Source: W11650 sp963545585 (GTDB lineage: Bacteria > Bacillota > Clostridia > Lachnospirales > Vallitaleaceae). From it: a DNA stretch of 64,000 nt. Location: assembly GCA_963545585.1 (NCBI GenBank), contig CAUUKX010000001.1, positions 27,525-91,524 on the forward strand. Reading direction: 5' to 3'. Shown here one piece after another: positions 57,335 through 64,000 of the stretch (the stretch's first letter is position 1; each line of letters begins with the position of its first letter). The position numbers were made by a program, and so were the translations under genes. Below the pieces are notes generated by a model. That model saw nothing but the letters and a program-made list of their open reading frames with translations, had not been told where the DNA came from and ran no database searches.

Positions 57335-58669
57335 ATGGATATTATCAGAGCCGCTCTTTATATCAGAGTATCAACCGAAGAACAAGTACGAGAGGGATAC
57401 TCCTTGGACGCACAAAAAGCGCATCTAATGGAATACGCCAAAAAACATGAATATTCTGTTGTCGGTCTTTATGCGGACGAGGGAATTAGTGCCAGAAAAA
57501 CGTATAAGAAGCGAAAAGCTTTTATGAAGCTTCTTTCCGATGTTGAAGCCGGTAAGATTGATATTATACTTTTTATCAAATTAGACCGCTGGTTTCGCTC
57601 CGTAGCAGATTATTATAAGGTCCAAGAGATCTTGGACGCTCACAAGGTGGGATGGCGGGCAACGATGGAGCAATATGACACAACTACCGCTGGTGGGCGA
57701 CTTTATGTCAATATAAGACTTGCCGTGGCACAAGATGAAGCTGACCGGACAAGCGAGCGGATTAAGTTTGTCTTTGACCGAAAAGTAGCCGAAAGTCAAA
57801 TTATCAGCGGACGTTTACCGATTGGCTATAAAATAGAGAATAACAAGTTGGTTATTGATGAGGAAGGCGCAGCGATTGTCCGTAGAGTGTTCGACTTATA
57901 TTTAACCCTTAGAAGCAAGCGGGCTACTGCCTTTCAAATCAGCAAGGAAACTGGTCGAACTGTAACTTGGGACGTAATCACTACGATGTTATCAAACAAG
58001 CGATATATCGGAGAATATCGAGATAACCCTGATTATTGTCCTCCGATTATTGATAGCACACTCTTTGGTGAAGCACAAGCTATTATGGAATCCCAACCCT
58101 TTCGGTCTTACACTACAAAAAAATGTTATTTTTATATCTTTTCCGGTTTATTGATTTGCCCAATTTGTGGTGGTAAGTTATGTGGTAGCACCAACAGACG
58201 ATATCACTATTATCGCTGTATGCGCCATAATACCGATAAAATTTGTGAATTTAGTAAAACAATCACCGAAATAAAAATTGAAAAATATTTACTTGAAAAT
58301 ATTGCCAAGGACGCCGCCGAGTATAAAGTGAACTACGAACTAAGTCGCCCACTAAAGAAAAAGCCCGCTACCAGCAAACAGACGATAGAGGGCAAATTGT
58401 CAAAACTAAGAGAACTATATGTGAACGACCTGATAAATCTTGCTGACTATAAGCGAGAATACGAATCGCTAAATAATGAATTGAAAAATCTAACTCTCGC
58501 CGCAGATGATAGCGAAAAAGATTTTAGTAATCTAAATACCCTATTGTCATCCGATTTTGAAAATATATATCAGACTTTAGACAATAAATCAAAGCGAGCA
58601 TTATGGTATACCGTCATTGAAAAAATCGAAGTAACCGAGGACGGAAAATTCCATATATTTTTTAAGTAA
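57335..58669 (+). CDS. Large serine recombinase (phage integrase)
   Basis: 444 residues. The resolvase catalytic domain starts AALYIRVSTEEQVREGYSLD (nucleophile Ser in RVS), with LDRWFRSVADY and the helix LAVAQDEADRTSERI. The recombinase domain (TVTWDVITTMLSNKRYIGEY) and a zinc ribbon CPICGGKLCG...YRCMRHN...C follow. A coiled coil (KLSKLRELYVNDLINLADYK) closes the protein. It integrates and, with a directionality factor, excises the phage. The stop codon overlaps the proposed attachment core. No directionality factor was recognised. Confidence 0.95.
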   Translation: MDIIRAALYIRVSTEEQVREGYSLDAQKAHLMEYAKKHEYSVVGLYADEGISARKTYKKRKAFMKLLSDVEAGKIDIILFIKLDRWFRSVADYYKVQEILDAHKVGWRATMEQYDTTTAGGRLYVNIRLAVAQDEADRTSERIKFVFDRKVAESQIISGRLPIGYKIENNKLVIDEEGAAIVRRVFDLYLTLRSKRATAFQISKETGRTVTWDVITTMLSNKRYIGEYRDNPDYCPPIIDSTLFGEAQAIMESQPFRSYTTKKCYFYIFSGLLICPICGGKLCGSTNRRYHYYRCMRHNTDKICEFSKTITEIKIEKYLLENIAKDAAEYKVNYELSRPLKKKPATSKQTIEGKLSKLRELYVNDLINLADYKREYESLNNELKNLTLAADDSEKDFSNLNTLLSSDFENIYQTLDNKSKRALWYTVIEKIEVTEDGKFHIFFK

Positions 58670-58672
58670 ATT
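58668..58672. other. Proposed right attachment-site core
   Basis: AAATT shared with 14138-14142, at the junction between the integrase gene and the right arm of the host repeat. Confidence 0.6.
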
Positions 58673-58789
58673 TTTGTACTTATTCAGTGCTGTCATTGCT
58701 TTCACAGGCAGTATCATGCGTAACTTTCTATTTGCGGAACATGCGAATAATTCGCTTGCAGCAAATTATCCGCAGCTTGCCTGAACTGT
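58673..58789. repeat. Integration-site repeat, right arm
   Basis: TTTGTACTTATTCAGTG at the inner end, then CAGTATCATGCGTAACTTTC, a palindromic insert GCGAATAATTCGC, and CAGCTTGCCTGAACTGT at the outer end. It is the inverted counterpart of 14069-14140. The second half also matches 60785-60842. Confidence 0.85.
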
Positions 58790-58901
58790 TAAAATTTAGA
58801 ACAAACACAGAACGCAGTGGGCGGTAAATATAGCAGTGGTAAAATTAACCTAAATTTGTTATAATACTATATATTGAAAGATTTAGAAAGGAAGGGAGAT
58901 C

Positions 58902-59543
58902 ATGAAAAATTCGTTATGCGAAAAGATAATGTGGTATGCCTTATCGCCTACCATATTTCAATTTATAAAACAATATTGGAAAAATATCGATATAAAGAAT
59001 GTAAAAAGGATTTCTAAAAACAATTATAAGGATATGATCAAACGGACACCAGATATAGGCAGCCTTAGAAAAAATCCTCTGAGAGTGTGTCTTACAAGCG
59101 GGATCCTGTGGTTGTCCATATATGATACGATGGAAGGAAAAATGAATCAAGAACAGTTTGGAGAAATGGTCAGCGCTACAATAGAAGCTCCTATGTTAAA
59201 GAAAAACTTCCAAAAACAAAAGGCTTTTGATATAAAAACGCAGAAAAAGAAAATAGAAAAAAACAAGATCGCAAATGCAGCTTCTGACAGTGAGTTTAAT
59301 TGGAGTACAGAACTCATTTTAGGTAGAGATGAAAACGAATATACAGTGATATATCATAGATGCGGGCTTTGCGCCTTAGGCAAACAGGAATACCATGAGG
59401 AATTGATACCATATATGTGTAAGATGGATTATGAGACTATAGCTATGATGGGCGGTGTACTAAAAAGAAAAGGAACAATAGCTACAGGTGCAGATTGCTG
59501 TGATTTTTATGTATGTAAAAAAGGTTCAAAGTGGGATAAGTAA
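58902..59543 (+). CDS. L-2-amino-thiazoline-4-carboxylate hydrolase-like protein
   Basis: 213 residues resembling the ATC hydrolase family: LSPTIFQFIKQYWKNIDIKN at the start, YHRCGLCALGKQEYHEELIP in the centre, and the Cys-rich end GTIATGADCCDFYVCKKGSK. Some family members open the thiazoline ring in the ATC-to-cysteine pathway; most, including this type in Clostridia, have no tested substrate. An AAGGGAG site precedes the ATG. The A+T-rich, plus-strand gene is unlike the housekeeping genes around it, suggesting acquisition. Confidence 0.7.
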   Translation: MKNSLCEKIMWYALSPTIFQFIKQYWKNIDIKNVKRISKNNYKDMIKRTPDIGSLRKNPLRVCLTSGILWLSIYDTMEGKMNQEQFGEMVSATIEAPMLKKNFQKQKAFDIKTQKKKIEKNKIANAASDSEFNWSTELILGRDENEYTVIYHRCGLCALGKQEYHEELIPYMCKMDYETIAMMGGVLKRKGTIATGADCCDFYVCKKGSKWDK

Positions 59544-59940
59544 ATCCATCAAAGATAGAGAAAAGATAATTGATGATAAAACCCAACTTATCGACCAAGC
59601 AGAAAAATATCTCAAGTATAAAGACACCTATAAAACCTATATCAAATTAAAGAAAAACAAACAGGAAGATTTTTATAATGAGCATATCACAGAGCTTATT
59701 TTATTTGAAAGTGCCAAGAAACATTTGAAAGAGCATTTAGGAGAAAGCCGACCTTAAATATATCCCAATGGAAAACAGAAGTTGTCAATATGATGAAAGA
59801 TAAAAAGAACCTATATAATCAAATATTAGAGATAAGAGAAGAAGTAGAACAGGCTGAAAAAGTTAAAAACTGTATAGAGCAGTTACAGGAACAAGAAAAG
59901 CTGCTATCACAGGTAAAACGGAGTGAGTTAGACCTATAAA
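59488..59940 (+). pseudogene. Relaxase (MobA-like) C-terminal remnant
   Basis: Translation from about 59540 gives ISKSIKDREKIIDDKTQLID, QAEKYLKYKDTYKTYIKLKK, YNEHITELILFESAKKHLKE, the end-region pattern of Clostridia mobilisation relaxases. After a frameshift near 59755 the match continues as ISQWKTEVVNMMKDKKNLYN, QILEIREEVEQAEKVKNCIE to a stop at 59940. The catalytic N-terminal part is missing. This is a decayed piece of a mobilisable element. Confidence 0.75.
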
Positions 59941-60125
59941 ACTTGGCTTAAATGTGGTATAATATTGCAAATATTGCGTAAAAAAATTGAATTTGACGAG
60001 ATGATTAGTCTAATGGAAAATTAGAAGTAGTAGAAACAATTCAAAAAGTATGGAGGTGTAGTATGTGTGGAATCTCTACCGATTTATAAAATAATAAATT
60101 TACAGAATATAGATCGGAGGCAATC

Positions 60126-60596
60126 ATGGATTATGTAATTAGAGAATTAAAGCAGAAGGAAATCAATTTATTGGATACTTTTCTATATGAGGCTATTTTT
60201 ATTCCTGAAGGAGTACAAGCTCCGTCCAAAGATATTATAGAACATCCTGATTTACAAATATATGTTGCTGATTTTGGCAAGAAAGATGATGTATGTTATG
60301 TGGCGGATTTTGATGGAAAGGTAGTAGGAGCTGTATGGACTCGTATCATCAATGATTATGGTCATGTTGATGACACAACACCCTCTCTTTCTATTTCTCT
60401 TCTCAAGGAATATAGAAATTTGGGAATTGGAACAGAGCTTACGAAACAAATTCTTTTGACCTTGAAAGAGAGAGAATATAAGCAAGTTTCATTATCGGTT
60501 CAAAAGATAAACTATGCAGTGAGTATGTATAAAAAAGTAGGTTTTGAAGTTGTTCTTGAAAATGGAGAGGACTATGTCATGCTTTGTAAGCTTTAG
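60126..60596 (+). CDS. GNAT-family N-acetyltransferase
   Basis: 156 residues with the GNAT acetyl-CoA site: LSISLLKEYRNLGIGTELTK (motif A, Q/RxxGxG/A-like) and VQKINYAVSMYKKVGFEVVL (motif B). Strand DVCYVADFDGKVVGAVWTRI precedes. Substrate not predictable. A GGAGG site 5 bases before the ATG supports the start. It belongs to the same A+T-rich acquired segment as the relaxase remnant. Confidence 0.88.
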   Translation: MDYVIRELKQKEINLLDTFLYEAIFIPEGVQAPSKDIIEHPDLQIYVADFGKKDDVCYVADFDGKVVGAVWTRIINDYGHVDDTTPSLSISLLKEYRNLGIGTELTKQILLTLKEREYKQVSLSVQKINYAVSMYKKVGFEVVLENGEDYVMLCKL

Positions 60597-60784
60597 TTTC
60601 TGGCAAATTCCAGTTTGTCGAAATGAAATAATTAAATAAAAACAATAATATAGTGACTTATGAAGCAGTAAACCAAATCGGTTTATTGCTTTTTCTTTAT
60701 CAAATGTCAAAATAAAAAGTGTCCATAAATAGAAAAAGGTACTTGACCAAACGCTCTCTGGAGGCATATTAAATGTCCACATCC

Positions 60785-60842
60785 ATTTGCAGAACGCCGC
60801 TGATAATTCGCTTACCGCACATTATCAGCGGCTTGCCTGATT
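60785..60842. repeat. Dispersed host repeat, hairpin copy after hemW
   Basis: GCCGCTGATAAT / ATTATCAGCGGC, a perfect 12-bp stem with a 13-base loop, followed by GGCTTGCCTGA. Nearly the same sequence forms the outer half of the right integration arm (58730-58785). Read on the minus strand it lies just after hemW and may also end its transcript. Confidence 0.8.
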
Positions 60843-60850
60843 CATTCTGT

Positions 60851-61987
60851 TCACTCCGTCCGGATCAATTCGGCAAATACCCGGTTGCTGACATCAATTC
60901 CCCGCTTTGTCAGCCGCAGGTAGCCGTTTTCAATGCAGAGCAAGCCTTGCTCCGTCCAGCTTTTCATTTCCCGGGCATAAAGCCTCTCCAATGGCCAGTC
61001 AAAGCGCCGGTTTAATTCCGCCAGCTCAATCCCCGCCCGCTTGCGCAGACCTAAAAATAAATATTCTTCCAAATGCCTTTTCTCATTTCGTTCTTCGGTA
61101 ATCTGCCGAATCTGCTGCGGGCGGCTGTCCTTTAGATACGCCCCGATATCTTCGGTATTTTGGCAGCGCACGCCCTCCCAATACGAGGCTGCACCTACGC
61201 CTAAGCCGATATAATCCTCGTCTGACCAGTAAATCAGATTATGGCGGCATTCTTTGCCCGGCAAAGCATAATTGGAAATCTCATAAGCCTGATAACCATT
61301 TGCGGCTAAATACTTGTCCGCTAGCCAATACATTTCCCGCTCCGTTTCTTCATCCGGCAAATTTAGCATGTCCTGCCGCTCATAAAAAGGCGTGCCTTCT
61401 TCTAAGATTAAACTGTAAACCGAAAGATGTTCCGGCCGCAGCGCAGTAACCCTCTTCAAGCTGCGGCGCAGACTTTCCTTGGTCTGACCGGGAATCGCCA
61501 ACATCAAATCCACATTGATGTTGGCAAATCCGGCCTGTCTGGCTAAGCGGTAATTTTCCGCAAATTGCTCATAGCTATGAATCCGCCCCAAAGCGTGAAG
61601 CTCTGCATTATCCGCCGACTGTAAACCGATACTGAGCCGGTTGATGCCGGCTCGGCGATAAGCGGTCAGCGTTTCCGGCCGCAAAGCCCCGGGATTGACC
61701 TCCATCGAAATCTCGGCTTGCGGCTGAACATGAAAGTTCGTCCGCAGTGTTTCCAGCAGCATCTGCATTTGCTCGGCTGTCAGTATGGATGGTGTTCCGC
61801 CCCCGAAAAAAATGGTTTTCACCGTTCCTTTCGTTTTTTCCTCGGTCAAACAAATTTCTTTGATTAGCGCCTGCACATAACGCTCCCGCACCACGACCGA
61901 AGCCGGGCCAGACAGGAAATCACAGTAATTGCACTTTTGGGCACAAAACGGAATATGAACATAAACGCCAAACTCTTTTTCTTTCAT
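60851..61987 (-). CDS. hemW: Radical SAM heme chaperone HemW
   Basis: 378 residues. Radical SAM cluster motif CAQKCNYCDF (CxxxCxxC) within GVYVHIPFCAQKCNY; FFGGGTPSIL and SMEVNPGALRPE follow; the HemW C-terminal domain includes RHNLIYWSDEDYIGLGVGAA. HemW binds heme and helps insert it into respiratory proteins; it lacks the extra CxxxCxxC-C of HemN. In Bacillota hemW normally lies directly before hrcA; here the prophage separates them by about 47 kb. Confidence 0.94.
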   Translation of the reverse strand: MKEKEFGVYVHIPFCAQKCNYCDFLSGPASVVVRERYVQALIKEICLTEEKTKGTVKTIFFGGGTPSILTAEQMQMLLETLRTNFHVQPQAEISMEVNPGALRPETLTAYRRAGINRLSIGLQSADNAELHALGRIHSYEQFAENYRLARQAGFANINVDLMLAIPGQTKESLRRSLKRVTALRPEHLSVYSLILEEGTPFYERQDMLNLPDEETEREMYWLADKYLAANGYQAYEISNYALPGKECRHNLIYWSDEDYIGLGVGAASYWEGVRCQNTEDIGAYLKDSRPQQIRQITEERNEKRHLEEYLFLGLRKRAGIELAELNRRFDWPLERLYAREMKSWTEQGLLCIENGYLRLTKRGIDVSNRVFAELIRTE

Positions 61988-62791
61988 TTATTGCGGCTGC
62001 TTGCCGATATAAGCCAAGATACCGCCGTCAACATATAAAATATGACCGTTGACAAAATCCGAGGCATTCGATGCCAAAAAGACTGCTGGTCCCATCAAAT
62101 CTTCCGGGTTACCCCAGCGTCCGGCCGGTGTCTTGGATAAAATGAAATTGTCAAACGGATGCCGGGAGCCGTCCGGTTGCACTTCTCTGAGCGGTGCGGT
62201 CTGCGGTGTAGCAATATAGCCGGGCCCAATGCCGTTGCACTGAATGTTGTGCGCACCGTATTCCGAGCAGATATTGCGGGTCAGCATCTTCAGGCCGCCC
62301 TTAGCCGCCGCATAGGCCGACACCGTTTCCCGGCCAAGCTCACTCATCATCGAACAAATATTAATGATTTTGCCGCTGCCTTTTTTAATCATGGCCGGCA
62401 AAACCGCCTTGGCCATAATAAACGGCCCGGTCAAATCAATGTCAATCACCTGCCGCCAATCAGCCGCGCTCATTTCAGTCATCGGAATCCGCTTAATGAT
62501 ACCGGCATTATTCACCAAAATATCAATGACACCAACTTCCTGCTCTACGGTTTGAATCAAGCGGCCAACCGCTTCTTCGTCCGTAACGTTGCAGACATAG
62601 CCATGTGCTTTGATGCCCAGCTCCTGATAAGCCTTCAAACCTTTATCCACCAATTCCTGATTGATATCATTAAAAACAATGGTCGCCCCTGCTTTGGCAT
62701 AAGCGGTGGCAATCGAAAACCCAATGCCGTAAGATGCACCGGTAATCAGCGCAATTTTTCCTTCCAATGAAAAACTCTTTAAAATATCCAT
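61988..62791 (-). CDS. SDR oxidoreductase, gluconate 5-dehydrogenase/KduD type
   Basis: 267 residues. NAD(P)-binding TGASYGIGFSIATAYAKAGA, NNAGIIKRIPM, catalytic Ser in NICSMMSELGRE and Y-x-x-x-K in SAYAAAKGGLK. The segment GPGYIATPQTAPLREVQPDG, HPFDNFILSKTPAGRWGNPE is characteristic of gluconate 5-dehydrogenase (IdnO) and KduD enzymes of sugar acid breakdown. The next gene upstream encodes an RpiB/LacAB-type isomerase, as in uronate catabolic clusters. The stop/start junction with hemW is tight. Confidence 0.85.
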   Translation of the reverse strand: MDILKSFSLEGKIALITGASYGIGFSIATAYAKAGATIVFNDINQELVDKGLKAYQELGIKAHGYVCNVTDEEAVGRLIQTVEQEVGVIDILVNNAGIIKRIPMTEMSAADWRQVIDIDLTGPFIMAKAVLPAMIKKGSGKIINICSMMSELGRETVSAYAAAKGGLKMLTRNICSEYGAHNIQCNGIGPGYIATPQTAPLREVQPDGSRHPFDNFILSKTPAGRWGNPEDLMGPAVFLASNASDFVNGHILYVDGGILAYIGKQPQ

Positions 62792-62855
62792 TTTTTTCCT
62801 CCTAATCAGTAACTCAACTGTTCCATGTTCGTCAGAACCATCATTTTCTTCTTTT

Positions 62856-63491
62856 TTAAGCCAACACCGATTTTAAGAAATCGACAATCTCCGCATCGGG
62901 GCAGTTGGCAAAGAAAAATTCGGTAAAGGACGGACGGTTAACCGCTCCGCTCAGCAATTCCCGGTCAATTCCCTTCAGCACTTCCAGCAGCGGCCGATGG
63001 CTGACTTTTTTTACTTCATTTAAAATCCGGGCATTGCGCTGTTCCGGAATCGCTCGCTCCTTCGGATAACCGCCGCCGAACTCCTCGGCAAACAGTTTTT
63101 CAAAGGTATAGCGCAAGTTCAGCTCCGCTCCCCAGCCAAAGTTTTGAGCAAACGGCATAGCAATAGCATTGCCGCCGTTGACCTGACCGAACAAATAAGC
63201 GTCCAGCGCATCGGTCACATGACCGCAGACTACGCCGGGCATAGCATTGCAGGCCAGCATCGCCCCTTCACCGGTGCCGCATCCAGTTACTACAAAGTCA
63301 ACTGTTTTGGTATCTAAAAGCAGGCTGGCTAAAATCCCGTTCTGGACATAAGTAAGCTGCGCATCCTCGGCATTGAACATACCGATATTGATGACTTCAT
63401 GCCCAAGGGGCAAAGCCACCGCTTTTAATTCCTTCTCAATCAGCTCATTTTTTGCCGCCTGCGAGTTTTCATTAATTAATGCAATTTTCAT
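62856..63491 (-). CDS. RpiB/LacA/LacB-family sugar-phosphate isomerase
   Basis: 211 residues from the ATG at 63491, chosen for the AAAGGAGG site before it; the open frame extends far upstream through the leader. MKIALINENSQAAKNELIEK then VDFVVTGCGTGEGAMLACNA (active-site region) and GGNAIAMPFAQNFGWGAELN. The last 70 residues extend beyond classic RpiB. Such proteins accompany KduD in uronate pathways of Bacillota. Substrate not certain. Confidence 0.85.
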   Translation of the reverse strand: MKIALINENSQAAKNELIEKELKAVALPLGHEVINIGMFNAEDAQLTYVQNGILASLLLDTKTVDFVVTGCGTGEGAMLACNAMPGVVCGHVTDALDAYLFGQVNGGNAIAMPFAQNFGWGAELNLRYTFEKLFAEEFGGGYPKERAIPEQRNARILNEVKKVSHRPLLEVLKGIDRELLSGAVNRPSFTEFFFANCPDAEIVDFLKSVLA

Positions 63492-63695
63492 AACGACCTC
63501 CTTTTGCCGCGTCTTTATTGGTGTTGCTGTTCCGGCATGCCTGATACGACCGGAGAGCTTGCTCTCGCGGGGAGTATCCGGCTGATATCTGCTTAACCCG
63601 ACACGAGCAACTATCAAAACTCGTGCCGACAAATTGCGAATGACCTGCCTGAACCATACTTTAATATGGCGGATCGTCACCGGTCCGCCAAACAA
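63492..63695 (-). promoter_or_regulatory. Long structured leader of the isomerase gene
   Basis: About 200 bases between promoter and start codon with several hairpins: GGCGGA / TCCGCC (63668-63689), CGGCACGAG / CTCGTGTCG (about 63594-63626), and GAGAGC / GCTCTC (63551-63564). It includes GTTCAGGCAGGTCATTCGC, a piece of the dispersed host repeat. It does not match any riboswitch I know; an attenuator or a repeat insertion in the leader is possible. Confidence 0.55.
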
Positions 63696-63702
63696 TATCT
63701 TC

Positions 63703-63730
63703 ATTATATCAGAGAAAGTCTTTTTGTCAA
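63703..63730 (-). promoter_or_regulatory. Promoter of the isomerase-dehydrogenase operon
   Basis: TTGACA (63725-63730), 16-base spacer, TATAAT (63703-63708) on the minus strand, about 210 bases upstream of the isomerase start. Confidence 0.85.
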
Positions 63731-63800
63731 ACAAAATTAAAGTCGGTTTTTCGGCAAATCATCTGAAGATTAAACACAAAAAAGTCTATTAAAAAGTGCG

Positions 63801-63822
63801 AGAAAATCCTTACGGATTTTCT
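63801..63822. terminator. Hairpin after the recombinase fragment
   Basis: AGAAAATCC / GGATTTTCT with a 4-base loop; on the minus strand it is followed by TCGCACTTTTTAATAG. It lies just downstream of the recombinase remnant. Confidence 0.6.
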
Positions 63823-63827
63823 GATTG

Positions 63828-64000
63828 CTATTTAGATACTGAACGCAGCATAAAGAGGAACCATTTTTTTGTTATCCTCAAAACCGAAATTTTTTGCCGA
63901 AAGCTTAATCGCATATCCTGCACTTTGTCAAAATCCTCTTTGGATATAATAGCTTCGTGCATATCTTCTCTAATTATCCAGTCTTTGCTATCAACCCATT
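63828..64000 (-). pseudogene. Serine recombinase fragment at the window edge
   Basis: The minus-strand frame reads WVDSKDWIIREDMHEAIISK then EDFDKVQDMRLSFRQ, the 'recombinase' domain pattern that follows the catalytic domain in large serine recombinases (W...H.AIIS...F..VQ). After that the frame turns atypical and stops at 63828, where a zinc ribbon would be expected. The gene is probably truncated or frameshifted; its upstream part is outside the window. Confidence 0.65.

Larger units (their letters stand above)
14138..58672. mobile_element. Integrated siphovirus-like prophage, about 44.5 kb
   Basis: Complete-looking temperate phage with lysis, tail, head, packaging, replication, regulation and integration modules. 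The proposed boundaries are the AAATT pentamers at 14138-14142 and 58668-58672, the only short direct match where the two flanks join. The integrase stop codon overlaps the right boundary. The large serine integrase normally needs only a 2-3 bp identical core, so a short direct repeat is expected. Nearly all structural and replication genes are on the minus strand; the repressor, protease, toxin and integrase block is on the plus strand. Confidence 0.9.

Noticed and set aside
14069..58789. Prophage ends as transposon-like terminal inverted repeats
   Set aside because: The element encodes a serine integrase and no DDE transposase; the arms lie outside the proposed core and match host repeats elsewhere, so they belong to the target site.
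62856..63734. Longer isomerase protein starting at 63734
   Set aside because: The added 81 residues translate the promoter and hairpin leader and lack similarity to the family; the start at 63491 has a strong ribosome binding site.
1..64000. tRNA, rRNA and tmRNA genes
   Set aside because: No cloverleaf or rRNA-like sequence was noticed by eye on either strand; the integration site is not a tRNA gene.

Overview
The window looks like the chromosome of an anaerobic low-to-mid GC Bacillota, most likely a Clostridia-type bacterium. The reasons are the HrcA/CIRCE-controlled hrcA-grpE-dnaK-dnaJ-prmA-rsmE heat-shock cluster next to hemW, the strong AGGAGG-type ribosome binding sites, the thiI/cysteine desulfurase pair and a Tad pilus locus. 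The species cannot be fixed from the sequence alone. An integrated siphovirus-like prophage of about 44.5 kb fills most of the window.

Layout. (1) 1-2570: end of a Tad/Flp pilus operon on the minus strand (tadZ, tadA, start of a tadB-like gene). (2) 2964-14001: minus-strand housekeeping genes: thiI, an Rpn-family nuclease gene, a cysteine desulfurase, an orphan cheY, then rsmE, prmA, dnaJ, dnaK, grpE and hrcA. A consensus promoter and a perfect CIRCE operator lie upstream of hrcA. (3) 14138-58672: prophage. Its late genes, from the lysis end inward, are: amidase, holin, small accessory proteins including a Tad2/DUF2829 candidate, tail fibre, baseplate and tail proteins, tape measure, tail chaperones joined by a -1 frameshift, tail tube, connectors, capsid, scaffold, portal, and a large terminase carrying an intein. 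A 3.9 kb island (33969-37859) then separates terL from terS. It holds a 23-residue membrane peptide, two small repressors with their own operators, and 1.3 kb of non-coding DNA rich in dyad repeats. Beyond terS is the replication and recombination module: RNA ligase, primase-helicase, prim-pol, HD hydrolase, YqaJ exonuclease, a family B polymerase fused to an ERF annealase, three methyltransferases, a SF2 helicase and a resolvase-like nuclease. It is followed by an antirepressor, the Cro/CI-type switch, an ImmA-like protease, a RelE toxin-antitoxin pair and a large serine integrase. (4) 58673-60840: the second arm of the integration-site repeat, then a small acquired segment (ATC-hydrolase-like protein, broken relaxase, GNAT acetyltransferase). 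(5) 60851-64000: hemW, a gluconate 5-dehydrogenase/KduD-type reductase, an RpiB/LacAB-type isomerase with a long structured leader, and a serine recombinase fragment at the edge.

Integration. The prophage sits between hemW and hrcA. Its two ends carry inverted, not direct, copies of a repeat of about 70 bp. Joining the flanks at a shared AAATT restores a perfect 17-bp-arm palindrome, so the phage appears to have entered the centre of a hairpin repeat of a dispersed host family; other copies are near 2.8, 4.2 and 60.8 kb. The most unusual features are the polymerase-ERF fusion with a preserved internal start, the class 3 intein in the terminase Walker A loop, two matching RNA hairpin elements just upstream of terL and the portal gene, the second regulatory switch with its non-coding region between terL and terS, and an A12 tract in a methyltransferase gene. 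All assignments come from reading translations and motifs by eye; no database search was run.
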